Notes: generated from the letters alone by a model not told the origin. A stretch of 64,000 nucleotides of DNA from Metallibacterium scheffleri (GCF_002077135.1 NZ_LDOS01000001.1:12219-76218), one strand, 5' to 3'. Shown: positions 26,336 through 34,891, counted from the first letter of the stretch. Program-made: numbers and translations.

Positions 26336-28062
26336 TGCGCTTCCGCCTGCACAAGCGCTGCATAGGCACCCTGCGCGTGCGCCAGTTGCTGCGGCGTACC
26401 CTGCTCGATCACGGCGCCGTCGCGCAACACCACCAGCCAATCCGCCGATTGCGCCGCCACCAGACGATGCGCCACCAGCAGCACCGTCCGCGTCGCCGCA
26501 GCGGCGCGGATCACCTGCTCGACCGCGTGCGCACTCTCTGCATCGAGGTGTGCGGTGGGCTCGTCCAGCAGCCAGACACAGGCGTCTTCGCGCAGCAGCG
26601 CACGCGCCAGCGCCAGGCGCTGCAATTCACCACCCGACAAGCCAAGGCCGCGCTCACCCAGCGGCGTGTCCCAACCCTGCGGCAAGCGCGCCAGCACCGC
26701 ATCGAACCCGCTGTCGGCCGCGGCGCGCTGCAGCGCCAGGGTATCCGCGCCGGGCGCGGCCAGCAGCAGGTTGTCGCGCACGCTGCCCTCGAAGACATGC
26801 GTCTGCTGTGGCACCCAGGCCACGCGTGCGCGCCACTGCGTCATATCCAGTTCGCTCAGATCGACACCCTCGACGAGGATGCGACCGGACGCGGTCGGCA
26901 CGAAGCCCAGCAGCAGGTTCAGCAGCGTGCTCTTGCCCGAACCGGTTGCACCGATCAGTGCGGTGACGCCTCGCGGCTGGATGTCGAAACTGCACCCGCA
27001 CAACGCCGCTGCGCGCCCAGCATGGCTGTAATGCACGGCATCGACGCGCAGGCCTGGTGGCGTGTGCGCCGCAACCCGAGTGCCGCCGACCAACGGCGCG
27101 CTGGCCGGCGGTGGCGTTTCCTCCAGCGCGGCCAGATGCTGCGCCGCGGCCAGCGCATCCATGCGCGCATGGCGCAGGCTGCCCAGCGCGCGCAGTGGCA
27201 GATAGAACTCCGGCGCCAGCAGCAGCACGAACAGGCCATCGCGGAATGGCAATTCACCCCAGAGCAGACGAAAGCCGATCAGCACCGCGACCACAGCGAT
27301 GCTCACCGTGGCGAAAAACTCCAGCACCAGCGCGGAAAGAAACGCCACGCGCAGCACCTGCATGGTGAGCTTGCGGTAGTCCTCGCCGTCGCCATCCAGG
27401 CGTTGCGCCACGCGCTCGGCAGCGCCCAGTTGACGCAGCGTGGCGAGGCCGCCCAGCGCGTCCATGAAAGCCGCGCCCAGACGCGTGAGCTGCGCATAGC
27501 GCTGCTGGCTGGCGCGCTCGGCGGCATTGCCCACCAGCACCATGAAAAACGGAATCAGCGGCGCGGTCAGCAGCAGGATCAGACCCGAGATCCAGTCGGC
27601 TGGAAACACGAACAGCGCCAGCAGCAGCGGCACCAGCGCCGCCGTGCTCACCTGTGGCAGATAACGCGCGAAATACGGCAACACCGCGTCGACGCCATCG
27701 ACCAGACGCGTGATCAGGTCGCCGCTGGTTTGCGCGCGCAGCCCGATCGGGCCCAGCGCCTGCGCGCGCGCAAGCAGGCGCGTGCGCAGTTGCGCAGTCA
27801 AATCCAGCGCCGCTGAAAACGAGGTGCGGCGCGCGTAAAAATTCAGCAGCAGGCGCAACGACGCCAGCAGCAGCAGCCCGATCCACTGTGGCCACAGCCG
27901 CGCCAACGGCGCATGCGCGAACAGCGCCGCGTTGAGAATGTCGGCCAGCAGCCACGCCTGCGCCACCAGTGCCAGAGCCTGCAGCGCCGTGGCCAGCGCT
28001 GCGCGCCACTGTGGTTTGCGAATCTGCTGCGCCTCGCGGCGCAGCCAGCTTGCGGCCTGCAT
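26332..28062 (-). CDS. cydD: CydD subunit of the CydDC ABC exporter
   Basis: CydD is the partner of CydC in the transporter needed to assemble cytochrome bd. The ~576-residue protein has an N-terminal membrane domain (WLRREAQQIRKPQWRAALA, LLTAPLIPFFMVLVGNAAE) and a nucleotide-binding domain with GATGSGKST, LSGGELQRLALARALL and VWLLDEPTAHLD. ATG at 28062 is favoured because GGAATC lies 7 nt upstream; ATG 28074 is also possible and the frame is open to 28113. It follows the CydX-like gene, but an 11-bp terminator-like hairpin intervenes at 28119-28142, so cydDC may be partly uncoupled from cydABX. Confidence 0.94.
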   Translation of the reverse strand: MQAASWLRREAQQIRKPQWRAALATALQALALVAQAWLLADILNAALFAHAPLARLWPQWIGLLLLASLRLLLNFYARRTSFSAALDLTAQLRTRLLARAQALGPIGLRAQTSGDLITRLVDGVDAVLPYFARYLPQVSTAALVPLLLALFVFPADWISGLILLLTAPLIPFFMVLVGNAAERASQQRYAQLTRLGAAFMDALGGLATLRQLGAAERVAQRLDGDGEDYRKLTMQVLRVAFLSALVLEFFATVSIAVVAVLIGFRLLWGELPFRDGLFVLLLAPEFYLPLRALGSLRHARMDALAAAQHLAALEETPPPASAPLVGGTRVAAHTPPGLRVDAVHYSHAGRAAALCGCSFDIQPRGVTALIGATGSGKSTLLNLLLGFVPTASGRILVEGVDLSELDMTQWRARVAWVPQQTHVFEGSVRDNLLLAAPGADTLALQRAAADSGFDAVLARLPQGWDTPLGERGLGLSGGELQRLALARALLREDACVWLLDEPTAHLDAESAHAVEQVIRAAAATRTVLLVAHRLVAAQSADWLVVLRDGAVIEQGTPQQLAHAQGAYAALVQAEAQ

Positions 28063-28118
28063 GCCTGATTCCATCGATGGGTTTGCCAGGCGCAGCCTGC
28101 CGCGCGCCCGCAAAATGT

Positions 28119-28142
28119 GACGGGGCCGAAGTCGGCCCCGTC
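28119..28142 (-). terminator. Terminator-like hairpin between cydX and cydD
   Basis: An 11-bp perfect stem, GACGGGGCCGA / TCGGCCCCGTC, with a two-base apex (in practice a 10-bp stem with a 4-nt loop). On the minus strand it is followed by ACATTTTG. It lies 22 nt after the CydX-like stop codon, so it should end or attenuate the cydABX transcript. Confidence 0.65.
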
Positions 28143-28164
28143 GGTCACGCGTGATGATGCCCGA

Positions 28165-28380
28165 TCAAAGCGGCTTGCGTGTGCCACCGGCAGCCTGCCC
28201 GGCGGCGTGTTCCTCCTGCGTGTCCAGCAGCGCCGCACTCGCGGCCGAGATCAGCACGATCATGGCCGTTCCCACCAGCCAGGCGAAATACCACGCACCC
28301 TGATCACCCAGCAGCGCGGCCAGCAGGATGACCACGACGGCCAGGAACATGAACAGCAGGAAGTACAGAAAAGTCCTCAT
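28165..28380 (-). CDS. cydX: CydX-like small subunit of cytochrome bd, extended form
   Basis: A 71-residue membrane protein encoded 10 nt after cydB. Residues ~29-48 (AWYFAWLVGTAMIVLISAAS) match the WYFAWxLG core of CydX, the small subunit that stabilises heme in cytochrome bd-I. Ordinary CydX is only ~37 residues and begins just before that core. Here an extra hydrophobic helix (MRTFLYFLLFMFLAVVVILL) precedes it, and there is no ATG, GTG or TTG immediately before the core that would give a standard short CydX. A good GAGGAATCC ribosome site precedes ATG 28380. Position and core motif support the call; the extension is unusual. Confidence 0.75.
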   Translation of the reverse strand: MRTFLYFLLFMFLAVVVILLAALLGDQGAWYFAWLVGTAMIVLISAASAALLDTQEEHAAGQAAGGTRKPL

Positions 28381-28390
28381 GGCGGATTCC

Positions 28391-29524
28391 TCAGTATGCG
28401 TGTTCGTTTTCGGCGATCTTCTCGGCGCTGACCTTGCCGCGCATCACCCAGAACGCCCAACTGGTGTACCAAAGGATCAGCGGCACGAACACCAGCGCGA
28501 AACCCAGCATCCACAGCAGCGTGAGTTGGCTGGAGCTGGAATTCCACAGCGTCAGGCTGACCGAGGGATTGCTGCTCGATGGCAGCATGAAGGGGAACAG
28601 CGAGACGCCCGCCGTGCCGATCACGCCGATCCACGCCAGCGCACCCAGCCACCAGCCCAGATGCGAGCGCCGCGCGCGCGCGGCCAGCAGCGCACCGAGC
28701 ATGCCAGCGAAACCCAGTAGCGGCACCAGCCACAGCAGCGGCCGCGCGGCGAAGTTGGCCTGCCACGCACCCGGCACCATCGCGACGACTTGTTGCAGCG
28801 GAGTTTGTGGCACGCCGGCGCCGGGACCACTGACGATGTGGTAACCCGGCAGCATGTGCACCCAGGCACCACCGGTGGCGAACAGCACGATCGCGGCGAT
28901 CGCGGCGAACTGCACCAGACCACGCGCACGCTGGTACATCGCGCCCTCGGCGCCATTCATGACCGTCAACGCCCCCATCATCACGGCCAGCGCCAGCGCC
29001 AGCACGCCGGTCATGATCGCGAAGGGATTGAGCAGACCGAGGAAACTGCCGGTATAGAACGAGGTCAGGTTCCACTCGAAATGGAACGGCACGCCGTGGA
29101 ACAGATTGCCGAAGGCCGCGCCGAACACGATCATCGGCACCGCGCCGCTGACCAGGAACACCCAGTCCCACACGTTGCGCCACGCCGGATTGGCGATCTT
29201 GCTGCGGTACTCGAAGCCCAGTGGACGCATGATCATGGTCCACAGCAACAGCAACATGACCACGTAAAAGCCCGAGAAGGCAGTGGCGTAGATCAGCGGG
29301 AATGCCGCGAAAATCGCGCCGCCGCCGAGGATGAACCACACCTGGTTGCCGTCCCAGTGCGGGCCGATGATGTTCAGCGCCACGCGCCGTTCCAGATCGG
29401 TGCGGCCGACGTAGCGCAGGATCGCGCCCACGCCCATGTCCATGCCCACCATCACCGCCAGGCCGATCAGCAGCACGCCCAGCAACAGCCACCAGATCAC
29501 TTGCAGGATTGCGTAGATTTCCAT
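28391..29524 (-). CDS. cydB: Cytochrome bd ubiquinol oxidase subunit II
   Basis: CydB is the second large subunit of the high-affinity quinol oxidase in the inner membrane. The 377-residue length equals bd-I CydB. It starts MEIYAILQVIWWLLLGVLLIGLAVMVGMDMGVGAIL, has the LNIIGPHWDGNQVWFILGGGAIFAAFP motif and ends with the LILWYTSWAFWVMRGKVS region followed by a short polar tail. Eight to nine membrane helices are apparent. It lies 3 nt after the cydA stop and before the CydX-like gene. Confidence 0.96.
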   Translation of the reverse strand: MEIYAILQVIWWLLLGVLLIGLAVMVGMDMGVGAILRYVGRTDLERRVALNIIGPHWDGNQVWFILGGGAIFAAFPLIYATAFSGFYVVMLLLLWTMIMRPLGFEYRSKIANPAWRNVWDWVFLVSGAVPMIVFGAAFGNLFHGVPFHFEWNLTSFYTGSFLGLLNPFAIMTGVLALALAVMMGALTVMNGAEGAMYQRARGLVQFAAIAAIVLFATGGAWVHMLPGYHIVSGPGAGVPQTPLQQVVAMVPGAWQANFAARPLLWLVPLLGFAGMLGALLAARARRSHLGWWLGALAWIGVIGTAGVSLFPFMLPSSSNPSVSLTLWNSSSSQLTLLWMLGFALVFVPLILWYTSWAFWVMRGKVSAEKIAENEHAY

Positions 29525-29527
29525 GAC

Positions 29528-31138
29528 TCAGCCCTCCAGATTCGTGGCGTGCGCGGCGGCCTGGACCGGCCGTGGCGCCAGCTCGGGACGTGGCCGCGGA
29601 CGCGCATCGCCACCACCGTGATGCGGCTCGGGCCCTTGTCGGATCGCGCGCACCATCAGATACATCTCGACCGCGATGAAGATCGAATACAGCGTCACGA
29701 AACCGACCAGCGAGAACGCCATGTAGCCCACGCTGTGCGTGGAAGCGCTCATCCAGGTCGGCAGCACGCCGAACACCGTCCACGGCTGCCGGCCCAGCTC
29801 GGCCACCAGCCAGCCAGACTCATTCGCCAGAAACGGAATCGGGATCATCCACACCGCCGCGAGCAGGAACCAGCGCTTGTCCTGCACCTTGTTGCGCAAG
29901 GTGTACAGCACCGCCAACACGAAAAACGCCAGCATCAACAGGCCGAAGCCGACCATCGCACGGAATGCCCAGAACACCGCAGCCACCGGCGGGATGGTGT
30001 CACGTGCGGCCTGCTGCACTTGCGCCGGTGTGACGTTGTTCAGATCGGGCGCATAGCGCTGCACCAGAAAGCCATAGCCGAGATCTTTTTCGTGCGCATT
30101 GAATTGCGCCAGCGCCGCCGCGTCCTGCGGATCCTTGGACAGTGTCTTCAAGGCCAGCACGGCAGGGATGCCGTTCTCGATCTTGCGCGTGGCCTGCTGC
30201 TCCAGCGTGTCGACACCCTCGACCGTGCCGTCGATCGAGTGGGTCACCAGCAGGGATAACAGATAGGGGATGCGCACCGCGCCCTCGTTCTCCTGCTTGG
30301 CCTGGTCGGGAAACGCGATGAGGTTGAACGACATCGGCGCGGGCTCGCTTTTCCACAGGCCCTCCATCGCGGCCAGCTTGGTCGGCTGCGCCTGCGCGGC
30401 AACAAAACCCAGCGCATCGCCCAGGGTGATCACGCCGATCGTGGCCATCACGCCATAAAGTGCGGCCATGCGGAACGAGCGCTTGGCCAGCTCCATGTGG
30501 CGCTTCTTCAACATGTAGAACGCACTGATGCCCGCCACGAAGACCGCCGCGGTCACATAGCCGGCAATGCTGGTATGCACGAACTTGGACTGCGCATCGG
30601 GGCTGAAGATCAGCTGCTGGAAGCTGGTCAGCTGCATGCGCAGGGTAGTCGGATCGAACGCCGCGCCCTTGGGATCCTGCATGAAGCTGTTGGCCACCAG
30701 AATCCACAGCGCCGAGAGATTGGAGGCGAACGCGACCAACCAAGTCACCGCCAGATGCTGGCCCTTGGACAGACGCTCCCAGCCGAAGATCATCAGGCCG
30801 ACGAAGGTGGACTCCATGAAGAAGGCCATCAGGCCCTCGATGGCCAGCGGCGCGCCGAAGATGTCGCCGACGAAGCTGGAATAAAACGACCAGTTGGTGC
30901 CGAACTGGAACTCCATGGTCAGGCCGGTGGCCACGCCCAGGGCGAAGTTGATCATGAACAACTTGCCCCAGAACTGCGCCATCTCCTTGTAGATCGGCTT
31001 GCCCGTGGTGACGTACACCGTCTCCATCGCCGCCAGCAGAAAGCTGAGACCCAGGGTCAGTGGCACGAACAGGAAGTGATACAGCGCGGTGGACGCGAAC
31101 TGGATGCGCGAGAGATCGACAACGGTTCCATCAATCAT
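29528..31138 (-). CDS. cydA: Cytochrome bd ubiquinol oxidase subunit I
   Basis: CydA carries hemes b558, b595 and d and oxidises quinol while reducing O2 to water. The 536-residue protein begins with LSRIQFASTALYHFLFVPLTLGL, containing the His of the distal heme site, and includes the FAxNLSALWILVANSFMQDP region, a long Q-loop (KLAAMEGLWKSEPAP onwards, about 130 residues, E. coli-like L type) and the GRQPWTVFGVLPTW motif. Bd oxidase supports respiration at low oxygen and under sulfide, NO or peroxide stress. A candidate FNR class II promoter lies 477-525 nt upstream. The start ATG 31138 has an AAGAGT site. Confidence 0.97.
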   Translation of the reverse strand: MIDGTVVDLSRIQFASTALYHFLFVPLTLGLSFLLAAMETVYVTTGKPIYKEMAQFWGKLFMINFALGVATGLTMEFQFGTNWSFYSSFVGDIFGAPLAIEGLMAFFMESTFVGLMIFGWERLSKGQHLAVTWLVAFASNLSALWILVANSFMQDPKGAAFDPTTLRMQLTSFQQLIFSPDAQSKFVHTSIAGYVTAAVFVAGISAFYMLKKRHMELAKRSFRMAALYGVMATIGVITLGDALGFVAAQAQPTKLAAMEGLWKSEPAPMSFNLIAFPDQAKQENEGAVRIPYLLSLLVTHSIDGTVEGVDTLEQQATRKIENGIPAVLALKTLSKDPQDAAALAQFNAHEKDLGYGFLVQRYAPDLNNVTPAQVQQAARDTIPPVAAVFWAFRAMVGFGLLMLAFFVLAVLYTLRNKVQDKRWFLLAAVWMIPIPFLANESGWLVAELGRQPWTVFGVLPTWMSASTHSVGYMAFSLVGFVTLYSIFIAVEMYLMVRAIRQGPEPHHGGGDARPRPRPELAPRPVQAAAHATNLEG

Positions 31139-31799
31139 GGCGGCTACTCTTGATCATCGAAGGCCACGCGCCACGCGCTTCGCACGCGGATGACGCAACG
31201 GAGTCACCACGGCCACGGCATCCATGGCCGCCAACCGCAGGTTTGCAAAGTGATATTTTAATGTCCATGTCGTGTCTGCTCCTGCATGACAGCTTGTCGC
31301 GGACCATCGCGAAACAACTTACACCCACGCACCGACGTTCGGTTTGCACAACCGGGCGCCCTGCCGCCTGATTCAAAGCAACCCCATGCAGGCGAGCGCT
31401 GCAGAGGCGCGCCTTGGTCGCAACCGGCATCGCGTGCTTCTCGCGGCGGCACTTCGGCGACGGCGCGTCCTGCGCCATTGCCAAAAAACCCAGCCGCTGC
31501 CAGCCCAAGCTCCTGCGCGCAACGGACCAGCGCCCGCTGCGCCCCTGTGCCGGAGCGGTGGTGCACACTGCTGTCCGTGACATTTGCGCATAAGGTTTAC
31601 TTTTTATGTACAACGGACCGCATTAGACACGCTCTGCCTGCCGCGCCGCTTGATCTGGATCAAGTCCGGCTGCGGGAACCTCGCGCGCGTGGCGCGGTCT
31701 AGCCTTGCTTGCACTTGGCAAGCGTGTCCGCTGCCCACGACGATGGGCGTGCCGACGGCATGCCTGCGCCGGCCCCCTTCACCTTCATCGAGACCACCC
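31139..31799. other. Intergenic region between divergent cydA and the VirJ-like gene
   Basis: A 660-nt stretch with no gene I can support. It holds the FNR-type box near its right end and, at 31250-31262, an AT-rich patch (gatattttaat) that could supply a second -10 for cydA but has no good -35. An open frame of 160 codons crosses it on the minus strand, but its composition is unlike a real protein. Confidence 0.6.
31622..31663 (-). promoter_or_regulatory. Candidate FNR-type class II promoter directed at cydA
   Basis: A perfect FNR/ANR box TTGAT-CTGG-ATCAA lies at 31650-31663. On the minus strand TCTAAT (one mismatch to the -10 consensus) lies at 31622-31627. If transcription starts at 31615, seven bases beyond the -10, the box is centred at exactly -41.5, the class II FNR position. 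The opposite strand has no -10 at the matching place. The cydA start is 477 nt from the predicted start site. Confidence 0.6.
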
Positions 31800-32801
31800 G
31801 TGATCCCACCCCGTCGCTTGTCGCGCACATGGCGCCTGCTACCCATGACCGCACTGCTCGGCTGCAGTCTTGCGCTCGCCACGCCTGCACCCGGCGCTGC
31901 CAAGGCAGCGACGCTGCCCGTGCCGGCACGCCTCACGCCGACGCAACCCGCGCCATCGCAGTCTGCGCCTGCACCCGCGCGCAACACGCGCGGCGCGCAA
32001 ATGCCAGACGCTGCGGCCATGCATCCCATGCCCTGGTTGGCGGGGGTGGTGCAGGCGCCGCTGGTTGGACCGATCACGCTGTACGCGCCGCCATCCAACG
32101 TAACCGTGCGCGGCCTGGCCCTGTTTCTTTCCGGTGACGGCGGCTGGAACCTGGGGGTGGTGGGCATGGCACGCGACGCCGCGGCTCTCGGCTTCTGGGT
32201 CGCCGGCTTCAGCACACCCAGATATCTGCATGCCCTGGATGCGCAGCCGGCGGGCACCTGCATCGATGCCGCCGGCACGCTCGCGCGGCTGGCCACCCAT
32301 CTGAAGCAGGAGCTCGATTTGCCGGCCAATCTGCCGGTGGTGTTGATCGGCTATTCCTCGGGTGCCACCACGGTCTATGCCGCGCTGGTCCAGGCCGCGC
32401 AAGGCACATTCCAGGGCGGGTTGAGCCTGGGATTCGGCCCGGATATCGAAGCCACGCATGCGTTCTGCCCCGGTGTCGGCGGCCTAGCCGAGCAGAAGTC
32501 GCCACGGCCACCGCACCTGCCCAGCTTGCTGCCGAATACGCATCTGAGCGCGTCGTGGCAGATCCTGCAGGGCGCGATCGACGAGGACGTCGCGCCACGA
32601 TTCGCCACTGAGTACGTCGCGGGTGTGCCCGCGGCCAAGGCTTGGCTGCTGCCACATGTCGGTCACGGCTTTGGCGTGCCGCGCAACTGGGCGCCGCAGT
32701 ACCGCGCCGCACTGCACAGCCTGCTGCCGCCGGCGCCGGCCAGCGTCATGCCGACGCCGGTCGCTTCTACGCGACGGCCGGCCAAGCCCGCCGCGCACTG
32801 A
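31800..32801 (+). CDS. VirJ/AcvB-type virulence-domain hydrolase (periplasmic)
   Basis: A 333-residue alpha/beta-hydrolase of the bacterial virulence protein VirJ domain family. In Agrobacterium, AcvB is a periplasmic lysyl-phosphatidylglycerol hydrolase and VirJ supports T-DNA transfer. The family core is present: LALFLSGDGGWNLGVVGMA, VLIGYSSGATTVYAAL with the putative nucleophile Ser, GFGPDIEATHAFCPGVGG and the LPHVGHGFGVP motif with the catalytic His. A GTG start at 31800 gives a good export signal (RRLSRTWRLLPMTALLGCSLALA), in which LLGC might even be a lipobox; ATG 31845 is an alternative. No lysyl-PG synthase or type IV secretion gene is nearby, so the role is open. Confidence 0.82.
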   Translation: MIPPRRLSRTWRLLPMTALLGCSLALATPAPGAAKAATLPVPARLTPTQPAPSQSAPAPARNTRGAQMPDAAAMHPMPWLAGVVQAPLVGPITLYAPPSNVTVRGLALFLSGDGGWNLGVVGMARDAAALGFWVAGFSTPRYLHALDAQPAGTCIDAAGTLARLATHLKQELDLPANLPVVLIGYSSGATTVYAALVQAAQGTFQGGLSLGFGPDIEATHAFCPGVGGLAEQKSPRPPHLPSLLPNTHLSASWQILQGAIDEDVAPRFATEYVAGVPAAKAWLLPHVGHGFGVPRNWAPQYRAALHSLLPPAPASVMPTPVASTRRPAKPAAH

Positions 32802-32873
32802 TACGGCCCACCGCTGCGCGCCAGGCGGCCGGCCCGGCAGCGTCCATACCGTCGCGCTTCAGCGCGTCGTGCT

Positions 32874-33869
32874 TCAGCGCGCGATGCGCGCGCGATCGGC
32901 CGGCGCCAGTCCGCTGACGTGGCGCGCGGTATCCAGCAGCACGGCGTGGCCGTGGCGCGGATGCAACAGCTCGGGCAGGCGCGCGCTGAAGCGCTGCGGC
33001 GTGATGCCCAGCGCGGCCAGGCCATCGACGCTGCCGATCGAATCCAGCGCCAGCGACTTGAAGTTGTCCACGCTGATCGGCTTGCCCGGCAGCAGCTCGC
33101 CGATGCGCGCCTGCAGATAGCCCAGGGCGTCGGGCAGCGGAATGATCAGCCGCCGCAGCTTCAGCGCAGCCGCGACCATGCGCACGATGCGGATCAGCGC
33201 GAATTGCTCGGGTCCGTACAGCTCGTAGCGCTGCGCGATGCTGGCCGGGTCCTGCACGCACTGCGCGATCGCCGCGCACACGTCTTCCACCGCCACCGGC
33301 GCCAGCTTGCTGGACGCGCGTGCCAGCGGCAGGACCGGCAGCAGCTTGAGCAGCGCGGCGAAGCGCGTCACCAGCCCGTCGCCACGACCGAAAATCACCG
33401 AGGGCTGGTAAATCGTCCACTGCAGGCCGGAGGCGCGCACCACGCGCTCGGCTTCGCCGCGCGTGATCAGGTACATCGACTTGCCCTCGCCCGCGCGCAG
33501 CGAACTCATCTGATGCAGGCGGCGCACGCCGGCCTCGCGGCAGGCGGCCACCAGCGTCGAGGTGAGGTCCACGTGCGCCTTGCGAAAACGCGCGCCGCCG
33601 GTCTCGTTGAGGATGCCGACCAGGTTGATCGCCGCATCCGCGCCGTGCAGGTGTTCCAGCAGCGTGCCGCGATCGTACACGTCGGCGCTGTGCACACTGA
33701 CCCCAGGCAGCACGGCCAGGGCGCGGTGCTGTTCGCGGTTGCGTGAAAGCACGCGGATGCGATGTCCTTGCGCGACCAGGCGCGGCAACAGATGCGTGCC
33801 AACGAATCCGGTACCGCCGAGCATGACCAGGTGTTGCGGGCGCAGCGGCGTGAGGCGCGGGGTGTTCAT
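32874..33869 (-). CDS. Complex I NDUFA9-like NAD(P)-binding protein
   Basis: A 331-residue atypical short-chain dehydrogenase/epimerase of the NDUFA9 type. The Rossmann motif VMLGGTGFVGTHLLPRLVAQG is at the N-terminus, followed by NREQHRAL, a VYDRGTL stretch, AAINLVGILNE, and the QMSSLRAGEGKSMYLITRGEAE segment in which the canonical YxxxK Tyr/Lys pair is degenerate. Such proteins bind NAD(P)H; bacterial homologues have no fixed function. ATG 33869 overlaps the stop of the upstream quinone oxidoreductase (ATGA). The gene is third in slt-qor-NDUFA9, an order familiar from xanthomonads. Confidence 0.85.
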   Translation of the reverse strand: MNTPRLTPLRPQHLVMLGGTGFVGTHLLPRLVAQGHRIRVLSRNREQHRALAVLPGVSVHSADVYDRGTLLEHLHGADAAINLVGILNETGGARFRKAHVDLTSTLVAACREAGVRRLHQMSSLRAGEGKSMYLITRGEAERVVRASGLQWTIYQPSVIFGRGDGLVTRFAALLKLLPVLPLARASSKLAPVAVEDVCAAIAQCVQDPASIAQRYELYGPEQFALIRIVRMVAAALKLRRLIIPLPDALGYLQARIGELLPGKPISVDNFKSLALDSIGSVDGLAALGITPQRFSARLPELLHPRHGHAVLLDTARHVSGLAPADRARIAR

Positions 33870-34891
33870 GGATTGATCGACTCCGTGGCGGAAGTGGAGA
33901 GCGCGAGCACGATCTTGCCGACGTGCTCGCCCTGCTCCAGCAGGCGATGCGCATCGGCGGCCTGCGCGAAAGGCAGCACACGGTACAGCACCGGGCGCAC
34001 GCGCCCTGCATCCAGCAGTGGCCAGGCACGTGCGCGCAACTCGGCGGCGATGGCGGCCTTGGCGGCGCTGTCCTGCGGACGCAAGGTGGAGCCGGTGAGC
34101 GTGGCGCGCTTGCGCATCAGCAAGGCCAGATCCAGCGACGCCTCGCGGCCGCGCTGCGTGGCGATCTGCACGATGCGTCCATCCAGCGCCAGCGCGGCGA
34201 GATTGCGCGGCAGGTAATCGCCGCCGACCATGTCCAGGATCACGTCGGCGCCGTGCCGCGCGGTCGCATCCAGCACGCCGGCGACGAAATCCGCGTCGCG
34301 ATAATTGAAGCAGCGGCGCGCGCCCAATCGCTCGCAGGCCGCGCATTTGGCGGCATTGCCGGCCGTCGCGAACACCGTGGCACCCAGCGCATGCGCCAAC
34401 TGGATGGCACTGGTGCCGATGCCGCTGGCGCCACCATGCACCAGCAGCACCTCGCCGGCGGCGAGGCGAGCGCGCATGAACACGTTGCTCCACACGGTGA
34501 AAAACGTTTCCGGCAGCGCCGCGGCCTCGGCCATGCTGAAACCGCGTGGCAACGGCAGGCACTGGCCCGCCGGCACCGTCACGTATCCGGCGTAACCGCC
34601 GCCGTTGCACAACGCGCACACGGCGTCACCGACTCGCCAGCCGTCAACGTCCACACCCAGCGCGGCGATACGCCCGGCCACTTCCAGCCCGGGCAGATCG
34701 GATGCGCCAGGCGGCGGTGGATATACGCCGGCACGCTGCGCCAGATCGGGCCGGTTGACGCCCGCAGCATGGACCTCGATCAGGATTTCAGCGGCGCACG
34801 GCAACGGGCGCGGACGCTGCGCCACCTGCAAAACCTCCGGGCCGCCCGGCATGCTGATCTCGATCACCCGCATCATCAGGGCTGCGCTCAT
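33866..34891 (-). CDS. NAD(P)H-quinone oxidoreductase, PIG3-like zinc-free MDR
   Basis: A 341-residue member of the medium-chain dehydrogenase superfamily in the quinone reductase/TP53I3 (PIG3) branch. It has GPEVLQVAQRPRP, AAGVNRPDLAQRAGVYPPPPGA, the LPETFFTVWSNVF stretch typical of PIG3, and the nucleotide motif VLLVHGGASGIGTSAIQLA. No structural or catalytic zinc ligands are seen. Likely reaction: NADPH-dependent reduction of quinones in the cytoplasm. It overlaps both neighbours by 4 nt (slt upstream, NDUFA9-like downstream), so the three form one translationally coupled unit. Confidence 0.9.
   Translation of the reverse strand: MSAALMMRVIEISMPGGPEVLQVAQRPRPLPCAAEILIEVHAAGVNRPDLAQRAGVYPPPPGASDLPGLEVAGRIAALGVDVDGWRVGDAVCALCNGGGYAGYVTVPAGQCLPLPRGFSMAEAAALPETFFTVWSNVFMRARLAAGEVLLVHGGASGIGTSAIQLAHALGATVFATAGNAAKCAACERLGARRCFNYRDADFVAGVLDATARHGADVILDMVGGDYLPRNLAALALDGRIVQIATQRGREASLDLALLMRKRATLTGSTLRPQDSAAKAAIAAELRARAWPLLDAGRVRPVLYRVLPFAQAADAHRLLEQGEHVGKIVLALSTSATESINP

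Noticed and set aside
31131-31613. 160-codon minus-strand open frame filling the leader of cydA
   Set aside because: Composition (many Cys, Arg, Ser and Met) is unlike real proteins here, starts with TTG without ribosome site, and resembles chance open frame in GC-rich DNA. Kept only as a note in the leader finding.
32865-32890. Short repeat GCTTCAGCGCG occurring twice at the end of the NDUFA9-like gene
   Set aside because: Only two 11-bp copies overlapping the gene end in very GC-rich sequence; not distinguishable from chance.
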